From positions 13,254,721-13,318,720 of the forward strand of contig CM055097.1 in the NCBI GenBank assembly GCA_029204225.1: 64,000 nucleotides of DNA, given 5' to 3'. Of this stretch, positions 21,423 through 31,796 are shown one piece after another. Source of the stretch: Diphasiastrum complanatum (lineage: Eukaryota; Streptophyta; Lycopodiopsida; Lycopodiales; Lycopodiaceae). Each line of letters begins with the position of its first letter. The first letter of the stretch is position 1. The notes below the pieces were generated by a model that was not told the DNA's origin, searched no databases, and saw only the letters and a program-made list of their open reading frames with translations. Both the position numbers and the translations under genes were made by a program.

Positions 21423-22720
21423 TTGATTTTTACATCCGCTGGAAATTCCCAGCAAAAAGTGGGAAAGTATTTCCATGGATTTTGTGGTCGGACTTCCCAA
21501 GTCTGGGAAGGGGTAGTAGTTGCAGGCTTACCAAAATGGCGTAATTTATTCCAACAAAAACTATTGTCAAAGCTTCAGAACTTGCTCAACTCTTCGTTGA
21601 AAAGTTGTTCAAGTTGTATGGTTTGCCGAACAATATTGTTAGTGATCACTGGCAAGTTCTGGCAGACAATCTTTGAGACTGGAAACTACATTAAGTCTTT
21701 CGTCTACAGATCACCAAGAAACCAATGGTCAGACCGAACGTGTCAACGAGTCAATGGAAGATATGCTTCGCGCACATGTTTTCAGGCTACAATCAGATTG
21801 CGAAAAGTACTTCCCAATGGTTGGTTCGCATACAATAGTATGAAGCATTCTGCCATTGGTTTTAGTCCTTTTATGCTCTTGTACGACTTTCAGCCTCGTT
21901 CCCCTATCTCTGTTGGACTCAAAGATCTCAAGGTGCGAGCTGCAGCCGATTTCTTGCAAGATATGCAGGAAATGTTGCAGGTGGCTAGGGAAAGCATTAG
22001 ATCGGCTCAGGATCGACGACCCCAATTCTATGCTAACTGAAGTCGCTCTCCTCGAGAATTTGAGATCGGTGATTGGGTGTATCTGAGAATCCCGAAGGAT
22101 TCTAAGACACTTCGAACGGAAAAATGTCCGGAGTTATCTCCACGTTATAGCGGTCCTTTCAAGGTTGTTAACAAGATTGGTAGGACTGCGTATCGACTAG
22201 AACCCTATTGGAACTAAGGTCCATCCTATATTCCATGTTAGTCGGTTAAAGGAACGACCTGGTGGAAAGGATAACCTGATTCCCACAGACGATCTAGTGT
22301 TGTTGGAGGATTTGACAGCTTTTGTACCCCATGAACCATCCAGGATCATGGAAACCCGACGTCATCAGCTGAGAAATAGTTTGATTTTTGAACATCTGAT
22401 TTGTTGGAAAGGCAAGTCAAATGATGAGGACCCCTGGGAGAAGGAAGACGATTTGAGACTTAGATTCCCTAGTTTTCTCCCATAGAAGGATGTTTTTATA
22501 AGGGAGGGAATGTTATGTACCATAACGGTACGCCCTTCAGTGATGGCCTCACAAGGGGCTTGACACAGGCGTTATCGACATGATTTGGTGCCATGCGTCA
22601 TCATCCTAGGTGGTCACGTGTCGCCGGCCGGACCGTGCTTGATGGGACCCACTATGCTATGCCTATATAGTGGTGGGGTTTCCCTTTTGCCATTCACTCA
22701 GTCTACCTAGGAGTTGGTGG
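21423..22720 (+). mobile_element. Ty3-B copy 1: integrase remnant and 3' LTR
   Basis: A frameshifted integrase shows HGFCGRTSQVWEG in shifted frame, YGLPNNIVSDH, NPTTDGQTERVNES-like and SMKHSAIGFSPFMLLYDF. The SH3/chromodomain-like tail is RYSGPFKVVNKIG, HVSRLKERPGGKDNL and ICWKGKSNDEDPWEKEDDL. A purine tract AGGGAGGGAA precedes the LTR at 22511. The 5' half of the element is absent. It is clearly the same family as 49400-51502. Confidence 0.85.
22511..22720 (+). repeat. Ty3-B LTR (copy 1)
   Basis: It begins TGTTATGTACCATAACGGTA and stays alignable with the copy at 51288-51502 up to GAGTTGGTGG, where both change to unrelated sequence. Confidence 0.8.
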
Positions 22721-24084
22721 ATGAAGACCAGGATGTATATCCAGGCCAGGAGATGGGTGCTAAGGAGAGCCAAGGGCGATGGCTGGTGGGACGCTAGTTA
22801 TCGCAGGAGGCTTGACTAGGCATGAGGATGTCGATAGCTCCAATGCATGGGGGTGGGTCGGTAGTGACCCTATGGATGGGCGGATACGGTGCGTCAACCT
22901 TCAAGGCAATCAGAGATTTATGGGAGTTGTAATAGGTATGGTTAAAACAATGATTCGGTATGATTCAGTACGATGCAATACGGTTCAGCATGATTCAATA
23001 GGGTTCCTTGCAGAATATAAATTAAATTCATTGGGTTTAGGGCGTTATTATGCCATCAGATCGAAATTTTTTTAAGTTTTAAAAAAATTTGTGAACTCAT
23101 TAAAAACCGATATGGTCTTCAGGTTTGGGGTTTAGGAAAATGTGATCTATAGACATTGAAAAAATGTTTAACCATTCTCTTAAATGGAGGTCGTGAAATT
23201 ATGCCAAATTTTCAGGTGCTCTGAATGCCCTCGAGTTTCAATATGATTGCTGCTATGGTTTTAGGGTTTAGCTCAAAAGTACTCTAGGAGTCGTAGACTT
23301 TAATGAAGCAAAATCAAGTCTGAGCGTATGGCTCAATCACATTGCTTGATTGATGCTCCTAATATCTTATCTACATATCCTATTCTCGAAGCAAAGCTGA
23401 TCCACTAGTCGACAACCCTGAGATTATCTCTATTTAGGGATTTGGTGAAAGTATGTGGAGGAACAAGGTTCTAAAGGATATAAGAATGGCTACAAGCCTG
23501 GGTGCACCAATTCTAGTCCATGGTGCATATTAAGCAATCCCATGAGGGGACACGAATGGCTAAACATCCTCCCAATCAACATGTAGTTGGTGGCATTGTT
23601 CATGACCACTTGCAAGATGTTGGCTGGGCCAATCTCCAGGATAGTAGTGCCTATTTGCTCAATTATGAGATCAATGATCTGTGCTCTACTATCTATGAAG
23701 CATCTACAGCTTCAAAGAACATCATGCCCATGCAACAAAGATCAAGATGCTAATGATGGGCCTTTGTCGACAGATGTCCCAGCCATGATGGAGTACCCAT
23801 ACTCCTACTATGGTCCCCTCAACATCAACATGTGCATCAGGTCATAGACTCCATTGAGTGGCTTATGGTGAACAACATTGTTGCAATGGGGGGGGAAGAA
23901 ACCACCCTGCATAGCCTCTTAAAAAATTGCTTGACTGATGCTCCTTATATATGATTTACATATCCTACTCTCAAAGCCAAGTTGATCCAAATGATCCTAA
24001 TCAGTGCATCAGCAATAGATATGATGCATAGGGCATTCCGGGTCTAGATATTCATAGCTCTTACATATGCCATTTTTGACACCC
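22721..24084. other. AATF intron, unassigned
   Basis: No domain is recognised. It contains a degenerate run of GATTCGGTA-like words (22935-23005) and a direct repeat of about 70 bp (23337-23408 and 23927-23998, ATTGCTTGA(T/C)TGATGCTCCT...AAG(C/T)TGATCCA). Short frames at 22779-23075 and 23520-23847 give no motif. Confidence 0.5.
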
Positions 24085-24262
24085 ATATTGCAAAAAAAAA
24101 AAAAAAAAACCGTTCTGAAAGAGCGTTTCCTAGACAAAATCCCAGAACGTGTTCCGGAATGCATCCCGGAACGTGTTCCGGAACACATTCTGGAAACAGG
24201 TTCTAGGATATTGACTCGGAACATTGCCCCAGAATGTTTTTTTTTTTTTTTTTGCAATATTT
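24085..24262. mobile_element. Foldback/MITE-like element with poly(A)/poly(T) inverted ends
   Basis: The left end is ATATTGC, 18 A, then CCGTTCTG. The right end is the inverse: CCAGAATG, 19 T, then GCAATAT. The interior holds two copies of GGAACGTGTTCCGGAA-like near-palindromes. It has no coding capacity. No clear target duplication is seen, so the mobilising family is unknown. Confidence 0.65.
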
Positions 24263-24724
24263 AATTCAAATTGCAGAACTTTTTATGGGGGATCTCATGG
24301 TAATTTTGAATTTTTTTGAAACACTACAAGGATCCTATATTGGCCCTGTTTTTGCTGGATATTGTGCACACTGTACAATTGGCAATGAAATTGTTGAAAA
24401 GCTCGTGAAATTGCTAGAGTTCAGGAGAGCTATTGAAATTAGAAAATTGGAAAGGTTGTGAAATTGTCGAAAAGCCAATTTCCAGGAAAGTCGGCAAAGT
24501 GTAGGAATAGAACCGGCATCTTTTTTTGTTCTTAATGTTTTGATCGGTTTTTATTTTATTAGATAGTTGCAAAAAAATTAAACTGGTTTTAATGGCCAAA
24601 AACATCACAAACAATATTTTCTACATTCCAACCGTAGCTACAAAAACGTTTTGGTTCTCCTTGAAATTTGTTTAGGAGAAATGTCAAAAAAATGAGCTAG
24701 ACTACAATAAGAGGTTTCTATGCA
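24263..24724. other. AATF intron, nothing recognised
   Basis: AT-rich with no coding or repeat signature that I can name. Confidence 0.5.
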
Positions 24725-25370
24725 GACCTACTAGTTGTGGTTAACTTTGTTGATGACATACTTGTTTAAAATTGTGATGATGTTGCTCACGTATATCATA
24801 AAGGTGTCAAAATTATTCACACGTGGCTGCGCCATTGACTAATATGCTACGGGAGGATAACTCGACAGTGGAAACAATGGATGGAAGGGCAGTTGCACAG
24901 TTTTGATGCTTTGAAATAAGTTGTGGCTAACTTTGTCACATTAAAAATCGTAGACCCTCAAAAGCCATTTGTCATAGAAAAGGATGCAAGCAATATCGCC
25001 ATGGGTTCTGATGCAAGAGGGTTTGAAAGGAAGGAGCTCAACCCTGCTCAGAAGAATTATCCACCTCATGAGGAATTGTATGCCATAATCCACACTTTGA
25101 GGGCATGGAGGTATTATTTGTATGGTGCAAAATTCTATGTGTACACCGACCATGACACTAGACCTAAGAGGGTGCCAAGCTAGTTGGGCTGAGTTGATGC
25201 AAGAATTTCACATGCAAATTCTTTACAAGATGGGTCCTAAAAATCGCATGGTTGATGCATCTTGAATAATGTATCAGATGTCTTTTGTGGAAAATGACCT
25301 ATTTGCTGAGATTAAAGAGGCTCAATAGGAGGATCCTCATGTTTACCTTATTTCGCATACATGACGTTCT
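24725..25370 (+). pseudogene. Ty3 RT/RNase H scrap
   Basis: VVNFVDDILV near 24740 resembles the Ty3 catalytic box. After a gap come DPQKPFVIEKDASNIAMG, ERKELNPAQKNYPPHEEL and LRAWRYYLYGAKFYVYTDHD, the Ty3 RNase H core. Several stops and a deletion interrupt it. No LTRs are attached. It ends about 85 bp before the 5' LTR of copia-2. Confidence 0.75.
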
Positions 25371-25459
25371 TTTTGTTTGATTCCAAAACTTTGTGGCTGA
25401 ATCGGGTTGTCTTCCATTTACAACTTGATCAACAGTTCCCATGTGTCAACGGTCGTTCT

Positions 25460-25936
25460 TGTTGGAATGTAAATGGAATTGCTTACATTACCATAGGTTA
25501 CTTTGACCCAAAAGGTTGAGCGTTGTGTGACCATGGTTTATTTATCTCCATTAGGCCTACTAAACTTAAAGTTAGCTAAGTTAGTATGAACTTAACTTTG
25601 TAGGGACTAGTGGGTCCATTAGGCCTAATTGTGACATTAAGTAACCCAACTTGACAAATTGGAGGTACCTTATTCTTTCTATGTAACTTATAGAAAGTCG
25701 AATAGTCAACAAGTAGTTGGATAGCCAATAGTCATGAAGTTAGATAGTCATCTTAAACTATATATATGTGTGCATCCCATTTGTATTAGACACTTTCGTA
25801 AGCAATACTGACTATTCTCCTTGGCTGTCCACAAGTTTCTACAAGAGGGTTTCTAGGCATCTCTCTCTTTCTTTTGAGAATGCTTTGTGTGATTGAATAG
25901 TTAAGATCCTGGATCCTTAGGCTTCTATTTCCTACA
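25460..25936 (+). repeat. 5' LTR of copia-2
   Basis: TGTTGGAATGTAAATGG to TTTCCTACA, 477 bp. A TATATATATGTG stretch near 25760 could be the TATA region; that is inference. Confidence 0.9.
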
Positions 25937-25949
25937 TGGTATCAGAGCC
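25937..25949 (+). promoter_or_regulatory. Primer-binding site (initiator-Met tRNA)
   Basis: TGGTATCAGAGCC directly follows the 5' LTR and complements the 3' end of plant initiator-Met tRNA, the standard primer for plant copia reverse transcription. Confidence 0.9.
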
Positions 25950-26562
25950 TTTAGGTGAACAGATCGCTTGCAGGAGGGCGCCCTACAAGAAGCTATCGTC
26001 TTCTCTTTTGGTAGCAGAAAATCAGCAAGTGGCTGATTTTTGCAAGTGAAGAATCTGTCTGTATTCTAATAGCTTTTTTGCAGGAAAAAGGAGGGCACCT
26101 CCACTATTTTGAGGGCTTGTCGTAGGGCGCCCATGCTCAAGCCATTTGCATGTGTTTTTGAATCAAATATAGTGCTGAAATTTTCAGATCCACTTCTTTG
26201 TAGGAGGGCACCCATCTACAAAAGAAGATACATGTGTTTTTGACACATTTCTTGCTGAAATTTTCTTGTTGGTGAGCTTGCAGGAGGGCGCTACCATCAA
26301 CCCTATACATGCATGTAGTGTGCACTCATTTTCGGCCACAAATCTGGTTTTAGTGTTGGCTTCATTCGAAGTCTACCTATTTGTGAGCATTTTGTTTTTT
26401 TGTGCAGAAATCAGCCACCTAATTCATTATTTTTTGAGCAAATTGCATGTGGAGTATTGCAATCAATTGTGCTCATATTTTCAGCTTTATGGTTGCTGCC
26501 CATTGACTAGATTTTGTCTTGGAAAATCTTTGTCCTATCTACTGCAAGCTGATTTTTCTGTT
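25950..26562 (+). promoter_or_regulatory. copia-2 leader with repeated GGAGGGCGC motif
   Basis: Between PBS and gag, G-rich motifs occur five times: GGAGGGCGCCC (25973), GGAGGGCAC (26090), TAGGGCGCCC (26123), GGAGGGCACCC (26203) and GGAGGGCGC (26283). Two include the palindrome GGGCGCCC. A CATGTGTTTTTGA...GCTGAAATTTTC module appears twice. This is the place where packaging and dimerisation signals lie in retroelements; that role is inference. Confidence 0.55.
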
Positions 26563-27483
26563 ATGGCTAAAGAATCGGGGTCAATCAGTTCTTTATTTAA
26601 TGAAGATGGGCTGGATGGCACAAACTATTCTTTGTGGTGCTACATGATTAAGAACCTTCTTATTGCTAAAGGTTTGTGGGAAGTAGTTAATGGTGACGAA
26701 GAGAGGCCGCCTACCTTGGCACCTATTACACCATCTAGAACAACTACTTCATTATCTACGGAGCTATCTTCCGATGAGCAAAAGAAGTGGGATCGACGAG
26801 ATGCACAAGCACATTCCGTCATTGCATTATCAGTGAAGGGATTTATCCTTCCTCATATTAGATCATGCAAGACTTCCAAAAGTGCTTGGGAGACTCTTGC
26901 CAAGATGTTTCAAATAAAGAATGCGGCAAAAGTGGTATATCTTCGAAATCAACTTTCTATCTTGAAGATGCAAGAAGGTGATTTGCTTACAAACCACTTG
27001 ACGAAGATCAAGGATCTTCGAGAGGAGCTTCTTAGTATCGATGAGGTGATTGAGAACTCACAATTTGTATCTATTACTCTCAACTCTCTTCCTAATTCTT
27101 ACCTTCCATTTGTGTCATCATTGAGCATTTCTCTTAGGGGACAGCAAATCTCCTTCGACGAACTTGTTGGCTTACTTCTTCAAGAAGAGCAAACAAGGAT
27201 CAACTTTGGTGAGCAAGAAGATCAAGCTTTCTTTGCAAAAGGCAAAGGCAAAGGCAAGTGGAAAGGGAAGCCTTCTTTCAACACTTCCAAAGGTAATCAA
27301 AAATCTAAGGAAGCTCAAGATCAAGGCTCCAAGAAGAAGGGTAAGTGCCACTATTGCAAGAAGTTTGGGCATCACATCAAAAAATGTAGGAAGAGGCTTG
27401 CAAAGGAAAAAGAGAAAGATAACGATACAAGTACCGCAATCATTACTTTGGAACAACAATTTGGAAAGGAGGATAATCTTTAA
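26563..27483 (+). CDS. copia-2 Gag
   Basis: I choose the ATG at 26563 (MAKESGSISSLFNEDGLDG); the longer open frame from 26266 runs through the leader. The 306 residues include the copia gag start LDGTNYSLWCYMIKNLL, KSAWETLAKMFQIKNAAK, LKMQEGDLLTNHLTKIKDL, and a CCHC knuckle CHYCKKFGHHIKKC at about residue 265 after a Lys/Gly-rich region. It ends at TAA 27481. The frame is intact, so this non-autonomous copy could still make Gag. Confidence 0.85.
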   Translation: MAKESGSISSLFNEDGLDGTNYSLWCYMIKNLLIAKGLWEVVNGDEERPPTLAPITPSRTTTSLSTELSSDEQKKWDRRDAQAHSVIALSVKGFILPHIRSCKTSKSAWETLAKMFQIKNAAKVVYLRNQLSILKMQEGDLLTNHLTKIKDLREELLSIDEVIENSQFVSITLNSLPNSYLPFVSSLSISLRGQQISFDELVGLLLQEEQTRINFGEQEDQAFFAKGKGKGKWKGKPSFNTSKGNQKSKEAQDQGSKKKGKCHYCKKFGHHIKKCRKRLAKEKEKDNDTSTAIITLEQQFGKEDNL

Positions 27484-27559
27484 AATAATGATTATGCTTT
27501 TGTCACTAATAATCCCATCTCTCCTCAAGATGAGATTTCTACCACTTCAAATCTTGCTG

Positions 27560-28882
27560 GTTTTTCCAATTGATGGAACTATTCGAGTTGCTGGCAAATT
27601 TGATTTGGTTCACAGTGATGTATGTGGTCCAATGAGGACCGAATCCATTGGAAGGTGTAAGTACTTTGTTACTTTTATTGATGACCTTTCAAGATTTACA
27701 TGGATTTATCCTATGAAGGCAAAATCTGAAGTTTTTCAACGCTTTAAGGATTTTCTAGCAATGATAGAAAATCAGTTTGGGCACTCTTTGAAGATCTTAC
27801 GTACCAACCAAGGAGGAGAATATATAAAGAATACGTTCGGTACTTATTTTCAAATCAAAGGTATCCATCATCAAATGACAACTCCTTACACACCTCAACA
27901 AAATGGTGTTGCCGAAAGAAAGAATCGCACTATTATGGATATGGCCGGATGCATGCTCAAGGCAAAGGGCCTACCTCACAAGTTTTGGGCTGAAGCGGTT
28001 ATAATGGCGGCATACATCAGTAATCGGTGTCCTACTAAAGCCTTGAAGGTATTAACTCCTTATGAAGTTTGGTGTGGTAAGAAGCCTACCGTTTCTCACA
28101 ATCGCATCTTTGGTTGCACGGCTTATGCTTTCATTCCCGATAAGCTAAGAACCAAGCTTGATGACAGAGAAGTTAAATGCATATTTGTTGGCTATAGTAG
28201 TGAAAGCAAGGGCTATAGGTTGTTCAATATGGATACTAATAAAATCATAGTGAGTCGTAATGTTTATTTTGATGAAAAGATCTCCTATGATGTTGCGCCC
28301 ACTCATGTCATGAAAGGGGACTTCCCCCATGATGCATATGTTGAAATATTTCCAGATTTGATTTTGTCATCTAATCATGAAGAGGAGAGACTGCCATCTA
28401 CTTCTAGTGGACAGCCCACTACTTCAATTTTGCAGCCCATAGTTCATCAAGAAGAACCTATTTATGGTGAACAGCAGCCTGTTGAAGACATTGGACAGCA
28501 AGGTCCAAGTTCGGAAAACATTGCACAGCAAGGTCCAAGTTCGGAACACTTTGGACAGCAAAGTATTAACAAAGGTAAGGTTGTTGGACAGCCCAAACCA
28601 CTCCCTAAATGGCTGTTGCAGACTTTGCAGGACAGCAAAGTGAATCATTTCTATGAAGGGAAGACTCGTGCCTCTAATAAATCAGTAGAATTTGCTGATT
28701 TTTCTGATTTTGCTCTTGCTTCTATTGAGGATAGTGCAATAGAACCTTTTTCTTATGAGCAGGCCAAAGGAGTAAAATGTTGGGAGGATGCGATGCAAGA
28801 GGAGTATGACTCACTCATGAAGAACCACATTCCGATTCTTGTTGATCTTCCACATGGGGCTGAAATCTTCATCTCTCAATGA
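27560..28882 (+). pseudogene. copia-2 integrase
   Basis: FDLVHSDVCGPM (first Asp), YFVTFIDDLSRFTWIY, LRTNQGGEYIKNTF, TPQQNGVAERKNRTIMD (Glu) and the C-terminal FGCTAYAFIPDKLRTKLDD and CIFVGYSSESKGYRLFN make a full copia integrase. The second catalytic Asp, expected in the LRTD-GGE block, is Asn here. Protease is absent: the gag stop is followed by only about 75 bp before integrase sequence. The linker has a repeated QQGPSSE(N/H) unit. The frame ends at the very start of RT (EDAMQEEYDSLMKNH). Confidence 0.8.
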
Positions 28883-28897
28883 CGATACATTGGACAG

Positions 28898-29802
28898 ATG
28901 TTGAAGCAATCTTCTTCTTTCAAGCCGCCGCAAGTTGATGCATGCGATGGATGCATTAGTGAAAAGTTTCATGTGAAACCTTTTCAATTTGATGTTTTAG
29001 CAAAGGCTGAAAAATTCAAGCACTCTTTGAAACCGTTTTGTACTAATCGAGGAGGGAGTCAACATGTGTCAATAGTACTTTTGTTCAAACCGTTAAGAGC
29101 AAGCATTTGTTTGGAGAGAATTTTTCATTACTTGAAGAATCTTCTATGTCATCCCATGCCTCTTCGAGGGACAGCTTTGATGATGCCATCGTTGATGCAT
29201 CTCTTGATAGTTTGCCAAATTTTTATGATGAAGACATTGGACAGCAGCTTCAGTCATCTTCTTTTGGTCATTTACAGCCCATTTTACATCATAAGCAGTC
29301 CATTATGCTTCGGGAACGGCCTGCGGAAGATTATGGACAACATGGTCCATGTTGGGAACACTTTTGGCAACAAAGTGCTGAACAGCCCATAACAGTTCCT
29401 TGTCGGCTATTGGAGACTTTGCAGGACAACAAAGAAATGTCTTACTACGAAGGAAAAGCACATGCCTCTTTAAAATCAGTACCTCTTGCTGATTTTTTTG
29501 GTTTTACGATTACTCATCATCATGATGTTGGTACATTGCCTATTCTATGTGAGCAAGTCATTGATGGTAAGGTTTGGGAGGATGTGATGCCAAAAGAGAC
29601 TCTTTTTTATTGGCCTTATGGTAAGAAGTTTTTTCAAATGATGTGGGAGCCTATGATGGATTACAAGTCCATGTTTCAACTTATTGCCGAGTTTATGTTG
29701 GTTCCCTACTTAGGATGGAGCATGCAAATCCTCACCCTTCGACTTGATGCTTCATTATTACGCATTCTTTTCCTTTTATATGTTGGACATGATTGGGGAT
29801 GA
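28898..29802 (+). pseudogene. copia-2 second, degenerate copy of integrase and linker
   Basis: CDGCISEKFHVKPF resembles the zinc-binding pre-integrase block. FKHSLKPFCTNRGG matches FGHSLKILRTNQGG of the first copy. Then HFWQQSAEQP, LLETLQDNKEMSYYEGKAHAS and KVWEDVMPKE match HFGQQS, LLQTLQDSKVNHFYEGKTRAS and KCWEDAMQEE upstream. So a diverged, shortened duplicate of the integrase-to-RT region sits where RT and RNase H should be. Confidence 0.65.
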
Positions 29803-29920
29803 GATTTTGACTACTTCGGTGCGAAGTTTATTTGGCGACATGAAGTTCGAACAGCAAGTTGCATTTTTCTCTTTCGAGATGTTACTTCATGTTATGTTAT
29901 GCATTTCCATTTAAGGAGGG

Positions 29921-30760
29921 CGTTGGAATGTAAGTGGCATTCCCATAGGTTACTTTGACCCAAAAGGTCAAGAGTTGTGTAACCATGGTTTCTTTATCTG
30001 CATTAGGCCTACTAAACTTAGAGTTAGCTAAGTTAGTATGAACTTAACTTGGTAGGGACTCGTGGGTCCATTAGGCCTAATTGTGACATTAAGTACCCCA
30101 ACTTGACATATTGATGTCCAGACCGCTTTCCTCAACGGGACCATTGACGAGGAAATTTGTATGTCATAGCCAGAAGGATACGAACTGAGGGGTAAGCAAC
30201 ACCTTGTATGCAAAATTTACAAGGCACTCTATGGGCTGAAATAGTCACCCAGAGCCTGGTTCCAGATTATAAATGCATTTCTTATTGAGAATGGTTTTAT
30301 TCCAAACTTAGCAAATTTGAATGTCTACTTCAAATCTGTATCGGATTTCTTCATCATCGTCACTCTCTATGTTGATAACACTATTATTCAGTAATGATCT
30401 GAATCTGATGAAGGACACCAAATGCATGCTGGCCAAGGAGTACAAAATGACTGATATGGATCTAGCTCACTATTGCCTCGGAATCATATTCTTTCTATGT
30501 AACTTATAGAAAGTTGGATAGTCAATAGTCAAGTAGTTGGGTAGCCAATAGTCATGAAGTTAGATAGTCATCTTGGACTACATATATATATGTGTGCATC
30601 CCATTTGTATGAGACACTTTTGTAAGTAATACTGACTATTCTCCTTGGCTGTCCACGAGTTTCTACAAGAGGGTTTTTAGCCATCTCTCTTTTTCTTTTG
30701 AGAATGCTTTGTGTGATTGAATAGTTAAGATCATGGATCCTTAGGCTTCTATTTCCTACA
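29921..30760 (+). repeat. 3' LTR of copia-2, interrupted
   Basis: It follows the purine tract AAGGAGGGC, with GTTGGAATGTAAGTGG at its start (the initial T of TG is C here). It matches the 5' LTR except for about 370 bp of foreign sequence at 30117-30485. Confidence 0.9.
30117..30485 (+). pseudogene. Captured copia RT fragment inside copia-2 3' LTR
   Basis: DVQTAFLNGTIDEEICM, PEGYELRGKQHLVCKIYKAL, SPRAWFQIINAFLIENGF and FIIVTLYVDN are the central copia RT, of a family distinct from the other copies here. It replaces roughly ten bases of the LTR. It has no LTR, no target duplication and no tail. Stops occur after EEICMS and in YGLK. Confidence 0.8.
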
Positions 30761-30765
30761 GTTCT

Positions 30766-31796
30766 TTATTATGGAATTTTACTCTTCTTTCTTAACATGC
30801 CCCCACTACTGTTGTTAAGAAATTCCTTCATAAGTATGTGGCTCAAAATTACTCAAAACAATAGCCATTTACGCAAAATCCAAATGATGATTATGATGTT
30901 TCTAAGCATCTTCAACAATACTATCAAAAAACTTTCCAACAATTAAAGTTTTTTTCCTAAAAAAATAAAAATTTGCATTTAGTTGTCCAAAACGATCGTT
31001 TCGGATCGTGGATGCAAAGGAATGCGATTCACTGCATCCACAATATGTACAAATACATATGTTCATTTCTCAAAAGCTCATATCTACAAATTAGGTGGAA
31101 CATATTTGTGTGTTTCGTACAACACATTCTAGAATGTACTTTTGAAAACCTTATAAAATAATTAATAAAAAAAACCTAACAACCCCTAAGTTTCTTTGGC
31201 CCCAACCCCTATGTAACCTCATTAACATAGTGTATGCTTTTAAAATTGCAATCTGCCTTTGCCGATTGCTGAAGGCAAAGCATTGATCCTATGTCATAGA
31301 GCAACTAAATTGGTACCTATTTACTGGTACAAGAACAACAGTCTACACATTTTAGCAGTCAAAAAACACATGAGACCTACAAAATCCAAAACTCACAAAC
31401 TTATAGACTGGCAAATAACTATGCTTCTTATTTGCATGTGGATATAAAGAATGTATGGGACTTGATGATGGAACAGTAGAACAATAGAAATCAATTTTTA
31501 TAGCTAACATGAGAATTCTTATGACTCATTCCCAATGTTTCATAGTTTTCTCTATCCCCAAAGGCAAAAAATTTAAACCAAAAAAATTTCAAATTTTCAA
31601 ATTAAGCTAAAAAATTCAATAGGTACAAAAAAATCAAAAAAATTAATGGCACATCCCAAAAGAAAAACATCATCAAGTAAAAGAATAGATCAAAACAAGA
31701 ATATATAGTAAATCACAAGAACTATCATTGCGTGCACAGTGCATCATTATTACTCTAAATAACAAATTAGCAACCAATGTGAGATAAGCACCTTAC
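30766..31796. other. AATF intron 3' of exon A, nothing coding
   Basis: AT-rich. A short inverted pair GTGGATGCA/TGCATCCAC lies near 31008-31042. No domain is seen in short frames. The splice donor of exon A is at 31796. Confidence 0.55.

Larger units (their letters stand above)
25460..30760 (+). mobile_element. copia-2, non-autonomous LTR retrotransposon
   Basis: The target duplication GTTCT is exact (25455-25459 and 30761-30765). The 5' LTR spans 25460-25936 and ends CCTACA; the 3' LTR spans 29921-30760 and is longer because it carries a foreign RT fragment. The PBS TGGTATCAGAGCC at 25937 fits initiator-Met tRNA. The interior has gag and integrase with a duplicated stretch after it; protease and RT/RNase H are missing. 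It lies in the AATF A-B intron. Confidence 0.9.

Noticed and set aside
26266-26562. N-terminal extension of copia-2 Gag
   Set aside because: It lies in the untranslated leader; Gag homology begins at the ATG at 26563.
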